Source: Saccharothrix saharensis (GTDB lineage: Bacteria > Actinomycetota > Actinomycetes > Mycobacteriales > Pseudonocardiaceae). From it: DNA of 64,000 nt. The DNA is taken from contig NZ_VFPP01000001.1 of NCBI RefSeq assembly GCF_006716745.1, forward strand, positions 6,025,386 to 6,089,385. The letters run 5' to 3'. The translations under genes were made by a program, and so were the position numbers. Below are positions 58,189 to 64,000 of this stretch, piece by piece; positions within the stretch are counted from its first letter, which is position 1, and each line of letters starts with the position of its first letter. The notes under the pieces were generated by a model. The model saw only the letters and a program-made list of their open reading frames with translations. It searched no databases and had not been told where the DNA came from.

Positions 58189-59385
58189 CTACGGGGTGGT
58201 GTTCGACGGCATCGCGGGTTCGCGCGTGCGGGTGGCCCACCTGGTCAACGCGGGCACGGGCGCGACCGCGACCAGGAAGATCGCGCCGGCGGCCAGCCAG
58301 CCGCCCGCGCCGAAACCGCCGAGCGCGAACGTGAAGACGGCGGGCCCGAACAGCTGCACGGTCGCCGTGGCGGCCTCGTTCACCCCCTGGTACGCGCCAC
58401 GGGACTCGTCCCGCATGAGGCCGACCGACAACCCCCAGTTGGCGGCCACGTAACCGAGTTCGCCGACCACGTGCAGCGCCGCCGCGGCCACCACGACCGC
58501 CACGACCGGCGCGCCCGAACCGCCGACGGTCGTGGCGAGCAGCGCGCAGCTCGCGGCGAGGGCGATCCCGGACCGCACCGCCGTCCGCGCGGCCTGGTCC
58601 GGGGTGCGGGCGAACCGCGCGAACGGCACCTGGAACACCGCGATGCCGACCGAGCTGACGACCACCACCACGCCGCTCAGCGCGAGCGGCAGGTCCGTGG
58701 ACCGCGACAGCCACAGCGGCAGGCCGGTCGACAGCATCGCCCAGCACAGCGACAGGACCGACGTGACGGCGACGACGGCCAGGTAGGGGCGGTCGGCCAG
58801 CACGGCACGCGCGCGTGGCGTGCCCTCGACCGGTGCCGGCTCGCGCACGGCCAGCGCCGTCACGGCGAGCACGCCGAACGTGATGGCGTTGCCGGTGATG
58901 GCGAGCGCGTAGGTCGAGGGGTCGTCGGCGGTGAGGACCAGCGCGCCCAGCCCGGCGCCGACCGCGTAACCGACGTGCTGCGCCACCCGCTGCTGCGCGA
59001 GCGCGCGCACCCTGGCCGCCTGGTCGGCCACCAGACCGGTGATCAGGGCCGTGCGGACCGCGTTGCCGCCGTTGGCGGGCGCGGTGAACGCCACCGTCGC
59101 GGCGAGGAACGACCACGTGCCGTCCACCGCGAGGTAGGACGCCATGGCGCAAGCCCGCACGACGGTGATCGCGGCCAGCACCAGCCGCGGGTCGAAGCGG
59201 TCCGCCGCCGCGCCGAGCGGCACCGCCGCGATCAGTCCCGCCGCACCGGCCACCGCCATGCCCACACCCACCGTGACCAGCGGCAGGCCGAGCACGCGGG
59301 TGAAGAACAACGCCCAGGTGGTGAACCAGAGGCCGTCGCCGAGCGCCGAGACGCCGCGTCCCCACAGCAGCACGCGCAACCCCAT
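58189..59385 (-). CDS. MFS transporter
   Basis: 398 residues; ATG at 59385 is preferred (AAGGGTGAG upstream), GTG at 59391 being an alternative. Twelve helices are visible, beginning LRVLLWGRGVSALGDGLWFT, with PLGAAADRFDPRLVLAAITV as the loop 2-3 motif and AGWLAAGAIFLVAVAPVPAL near the end. The family is drug or metabolite efflux MFS with no clear substrate. It is divergent from the ArsR-like regulator (100 bp between starts), which probably controls it. Confidence 0.87.
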   Translation of the reverse strand: MGLRVLLWGRGVSALGDGLWFTTWALFFTRVLGLPLVTVGVGMAVAGAAGLIAAVPLGAAADRFDPRLVLAAITVVRACAMASYLAVDGTWSFLAATVAFTAPANGGNAVRTALITGLVADQAARVRALAQQRVAQHVGYAVGAGLGALVLTADDPSTYALAITGNAITFGVLAVTALAVREPAPVEGTPRARAVLADRPYLAVVAVTSVLSLCWAMLSTGLPLWLSRSTDLPLALSGVVVVVSSVGIAVFQVPFARFARTPDQAARTAVRSGIALAASCALLATTVGGSGAPVVAVVVAAAALHVVGELGYVAANWGLSVGLMRDESRGAYQGVNEAATATVQLFGPAVFTFALGGFGAGGWLAAGAIFLVAVAPVPALTRWATRTREPAMPSNTTP

Positions 59386-59485
59386 CGGCACTCACCCTTC
59401 ACAGATTGATGAACGGTGTATGTGACCGTAACCCGTGCGGCGTGGTGCCGCAATCACAGTTCAGGGAGCCGTGTATCTTGCGGGC

Positions 59486-60202
59486 ATGGCGGGATGGGTG
59501 GATTCCGGCAACGCCGTGCAGGCGTCGGTCGTCGCGCTGGCCCGCGAGCTGGCCGACCCGGTCCGGCTCACCGCGCTGCAACTGCTCGCCGCCGAGGGTC
59601 CCCACACGATGGTGCAACTCGCCGACGCCATGGGCGTCACGCCGCCACGCCTGGGCAACCACCTGGCCCGCCTGCGCGCCGCCGGCCTCGTCACGGTCGA
59701 GCACACCGGCCGGCACGCCGTCTACCAGGTCGCCCGCGCCGACATCGCCGACGTGCTCACCGCCATAGCCCGGTACGCCCACCACGACGACCTCACCGCG
59801 CCGCGGCGCGCGTCGTCACCGGTGGACGTCGCGCACACCTGCTACGACCACGCGGCCGGCCGGCTGGGGATCTCGGTGCTCACCACGCTGGTCTCGGCGG
59901 GAGCCCTGCACCCGCCCGACGGCCGCACGGGCGAGCTCGTGCTGGGCGACGACCTGACCGCGTTGCACCGCCTGGGCGTCGACGCGCGGGCCGTCGCGCC
60001 ACGTCGCCGCCTGGCGTCGGCGTGCCTGGACCGCACGCACCGCGTCCCGCACCTGGGCGGCGACCTGGGCCGGCTCGTGCTGGACGCGTTCGTGGCCGAC
60101 GACCTGGTCCGCCGTCAGGACGGCACCAGGGAACTCCTCGTCACCGAACGCGGGGCCGCGCGCCTGCCCGACCTGCTGCCGGGGTTCACGCCGGGGCCGT
60201 GA
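59486..60202 (+). CDS. ArsR-like winged-helix regulator with C-terminal effector domain
   Basis: 238 residues from ATG at 59486. The HTH reads RELADPVRLTALQLLAAEGP, then QLADAMGVTPPRLGNHLARL and AGLVTVEHTGRHAVYQVARA, an ArsR domain without the metal-binding CxC. The C-terminal region is a larger domain (HTCYDHAAGRLGISVLTTLV, FVADDLVRRQDGTRELLVTE) typical of ArsR-type regulators of MFS exporters. It is divergent from the MFS gene. Its 3' end overlaps the methyltransferase gene by 17 bp (convergent). Confidence 0.85.
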   Translation: MAGWVDSGNAVQASVVALARELADPVRLTALQLLAAEGPHTMVQLADAMGVTPPRLGNHLARLRAAGLVTVEHTGRHAVYQVARADIADVLTAIARYAHHDDLTAPRRASSPVDVAHTCYDHAAGRLGISVLTTLVSAGALHPPDGRTGELVLGDDLTALHRLGVDARAVAPRRRLASACLDRTHRVPHLGGDLGRLVLDAFVADDLVRRQDGTRELLVTERGAARLPDLLPGFTPGP

Positions 60203-60983
60203 CGCCGCGGACCACCCACGCCCGCGCGGTGAGCCGGATCGAGCCGTTCGGTTGGGTGGGCAGGCGGGTGCGGAGCAGGTCGCGCAAGGCGCGGCGGCGG
60301 TCCTCGGGCAGGGACGCGGCGTAGCCGGGCGCCGGCCCCTGACCGCCGAGGAACGGTCGCCAGTAGTCGTCGAAGTCGGCGAAGGTCGTCGGCACCTCCA
60401 GCGCTTCGACGCGGACCCCGGTCAGCCCGGCGCCGGTCCACAGCTCGCGCAGCGGCTCGGGTCGGCAGAGGGCGAAGCGCCTGCCCTCGTGCAGGGCGGT
60501 CGCCGCGGGGTCGAGGAGGGTGGCGGCGTCCCAGAAGAGCCGGGTGATCGCCATGCCCTCGGCGTAGTCCCACACGTAGGCGGCCACCACACCACCGGGC
60601 ACGGCGACCCTGGTGAACTCGGCCAGCGCCCGGACCGGGTCGGGCACGAAGTTCAACGCCAGCCCGCTGACCACCGCGTCGTAGGCGTGGTCGGGCAGCG
60701 GCAGGTCACGCGCGTCACCGACCTGGAACGCGGCCCGCGGATCGGCGACCCGGTGCTTCGCCGTGGCCAGGAACCCCTCGGACGGATCGACCCCGACCAC
60801 CTCCGCGGGTGCCGCACCCTCCAGCACCGCCGCCGTCAACGCCCCGGTGCCGCACCCGACGTCCAACCACCGCCGTCCCGCCGGCAGACCCAGCAACCGG
60901 AGGAACCGCCGCGCGACCGGCGCGCTCCAACGCCCGACGTAAGCCTCGTACGCCTCGCCGACCGCCCACACCTCGTCCGCCAT
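60186..60983 (-). CDS. class I SAM-dependent methyltransferase
   Basis: 265 residues from ATG at 60983 (MADEVWAVGEAYEAYVGRWS). Motif I is RRWLDVGCGTGALTAAVLEG, motif II VVGVDPSEGFLATAKHRVAD, motif III FQVGDARDLPLPDHAYDAVV, and the EFTRVAVPGGVVAAYVWDYA segment follows. This is the UbiE/MenG-like small-molecule methyltransferase group (PF08241). An upstream ATG at 60995 would add four residues. The substrate is unknown; the gene stands alone. Confidence 0.88.
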   Translation of the reverse strand: MADEVWAVGEAYEAYVGRWSAPVARRFLRLLGLPAGRRWLDVGCGTGALTAAVLEGAAPAEVVGVDPSEGFLATAKHRVADPRAAFQVGDARDLPLPDHAYDAVVSGLALNFVPDPVRALAEFTRVAVPGGVVAAYVWDYAEGMAITRLFWDAATLLDPAATALHEGRRFALCRPEPLRELWTGAGLTGVRVEALEVPTTFADFDDYWRPFLGGQGPAPGYAASLPEDRRRALRDLLRTRLPTQPNGSIRLTARAWVVRGVTAPA

Positions 60984-61091
60984 GGGGCTCAGCATGGCAG
61001 CCCCACCCGTCCGCCGACGGCGTTCTCCGCCGCCCGGTTCGGGCCCCGCACGGACGGGGGCGACCGACGCCCGGTGCGCGATGATGGTCCC

Positions 61092-61493
61092 GTGCTGGTT
61101 CACGTGGAGAAGGTCACCAGGTCGCCGAGCGGTGCCGCGCTGGTCGAGGTGCGGACCTCGGTCGGGACGGTGACGGCCCGCTGGTGCGGAGACCAGGAGG
61201 CGACATCGGGCGCGCACCACGTCGAGTGGGAGCTGGACGAGGAGTTCCGGTGGGGACTCGACTGCCGCCGGGTCGACGACGAGGCACCGCACCTGGGCCA
61301 GGACGAGCGCGGGGCCTTCTTCCGCGGCCGGCTGGGCCTCACGTCGTCGGTGCCGGCGTACGCGCACCTGGAGGTGGCCGACTCGGTGATCGACCTCGGT
61401 CGAGTCGACGCCCTGCCCGACTGCGTCGCCGGCTCGTGGGTCGAGGTCCACCTCGAACCCGAGAAGGTCGCGGTCCACCCGTACTCGCCATGA
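61092..61493 (+). CDS. conserved hypothetical protein
   Basis: 133 residues from GTG at 61092 ((M)LVHVEKVTRSPSGAALVEVR). A beta-rich chain contains VGTVTARWCGDQEATSGAHH, EWELDEEFRWGLDCRR and VEVHLEPEKVAVHPYSP; the segment GSWVEVHLEPEKVAVHPY recalls a small OB-like or immunity-type fold. I recognise no family. It is convergent with glgB behind a terminator. Confidence 0.55.
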   Translation: MLVHVEKVTRSPSGAALVEVRTSVGTVTARWCGDQEATSGAHHVEWELDEEFRWGLDCRRVDDEAPHLGQDERGAFFRGRLGLTSSVPAYAHLEVADSVIDLGRVDALPDCVAGSWVEVHLEPEKVAVHPYSP

Positions 61494-61560
61494 CCTGCCG
61501 GGAACGCCTCCGGACCCGCGCGAGCACCCGGGATTGTCGTACCCCTGTGGCAGGGTGGAA

Positions 61561-61589
61561 GCAGGGGTCCCCTGGGCGAGGACCCCTGC
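61561..61589. terminator. terminator between the hypothetical gene and glgB
   Basis: GCAGGGGTCC, a 9-nt loop and GGACCCCTGC form a perfect 10-bp stem between two convergent genes, well placed to end both transcripts. Confidence 0.7.
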
Positions 61590-61643
61590 GGAGCCTGTCC
61601 GGCGGGGCGGCCGTGGTCGATCCCGTCCCCGTGCGCCGAGCGC

Positions 61644-63907
<2,264 letters not shown>

Positions 63908-63911
<4 letters not shown>

Positions 63912-64000
63912 GACTGCACCGCTCCCTCTCCAGTGATCCGCGCGATCGACGACAACGGGACCGTCAACCACTCCGGCCTGTTCGCGTGCTCGTACGCGAC
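63908..64000 (-). CDS. mak: maltokinase C-terminus (partial, cut by window edge)
   Basis: Only the last 30 codons are in view: [20 protein letters not shown] followed by [10 protein letters not shown]. The pattern AYE..NRPxWLxxPLxxIxRI matches the extreme C-terminus of actinobacterial maltokinases (Pep2/Mak). The TGA overlaps the glgB ATG, the arrangement of treS-mak-glgB loci. Maltokinase makes maltose-1-phosphate for GlgE. Identification relies on a short tail and the context. Confidence 0.6.

Overview
The window is GC-rich actinobacterial DNA of about 74% G+C, with many GTG starts and dense gene packing with 4-base stop/start overlaps. Several markers point to the Pseudonocardiaceae (Saccharothrix, Actinosynnema or Lentzea-like): DUF3558-type lipoproteins, nucS, a FilP-like filament protein, the ethylmalonyl-CoA pathway, GlgE-pathway genes and a MurA with Asp in place of the catalytic Cys. 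The genus is an inference; no rRNA or tRNA gene was seen. Most of the window reads as chromosomal housekeeping DNA, with one clear accessory island at 11.3-15.5 kb and an orphan accessory gene at 33.2-34.4 kb.

Layout. 0-11 kb: an HxlR regulator and hydrolase, PduO cobalamin adenosyltransferase, murA, the B12-dependent ethylmalonyl-CoA mutase (meaA/ecm), a decayed GlxA-type regulator, a lipoprotein, an ECHDC3-like crotonase, DoxX, NUDIX, a decayed GNAT, an amino-acid permease and nucS. 11.3-15.5 kb: a two-gene overlapping operon. The first gene encodes nucleotide cyclase-like, CNB, CNB and TIR domains in one chain. The second encodes an NB-ARC/TPR STAND ATPase with an N-terminal amyloid-like (RHIM/BASS-like) motif. 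This is my best candidate for an undescribed (Pycsar-like) immune system. 15.6-29 kb: lipoproteins, a sodium:solute symporter, an aldehyde dehydrogenase, a decayed siderophore-binding protein, the dhaKLM operon, a tandem-fused 3-hydroxyacyl-CoA dehydrogenase and two hydrolases. 29-38 kb: a FilP-like coiled-coil protein, ccr, SPW/TetR, an orphan beta-propeller, mce, thiolase, meaB and two paralogous membrane proteins.

38-51 kb: arylamine N-acetyltransferase, a flavin-split-barrel protein, a DevS/DevR-like two-component system, a decayed secreted peptidase, a TPR-like protein, and a mannoside locus (manA, LacI regulator, a dead secreted GH92 and an intact cytosolic GH92), then an ABC exporter. 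51-64 kb: DUF3817, an APH-fold kinase, MarR, a thiamine-binding protein, a SCO6745-family protein under a 24-bp palindrome, a CXXC-less thioredoxin-TPR, two paralogous zinc-metallopeptidase lipoproteins, MFS/ArsR, a methyltransferase, glgB and the end of a maltokinase gene.

How genes work together. Thiolase, 3-hydroxyacyl-CoA dehydrogenase, ccr, epimerase, MeaA, MeaB and the cobalamin adenosyltransferase cover much of the acetyl-CoA to methylmalonyl/succinyl-CoA route, although they lie in separate transcription units. A shared 16-bp operator of form GTTAC-N6-GTAAC lies upstream of ccr and the aldehyde dehydrogenase, near-perfectly upstream of the hydroxyacyl-CoA dehydrogenase, and in weaker form upstream of meaA and the thiolase, suggesting one regulon. 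Another recurring element is a 22-bp repeat array placed directly after stop codons at three loci. At least six decayed genes show ongoing gene loss around intact neighbours.
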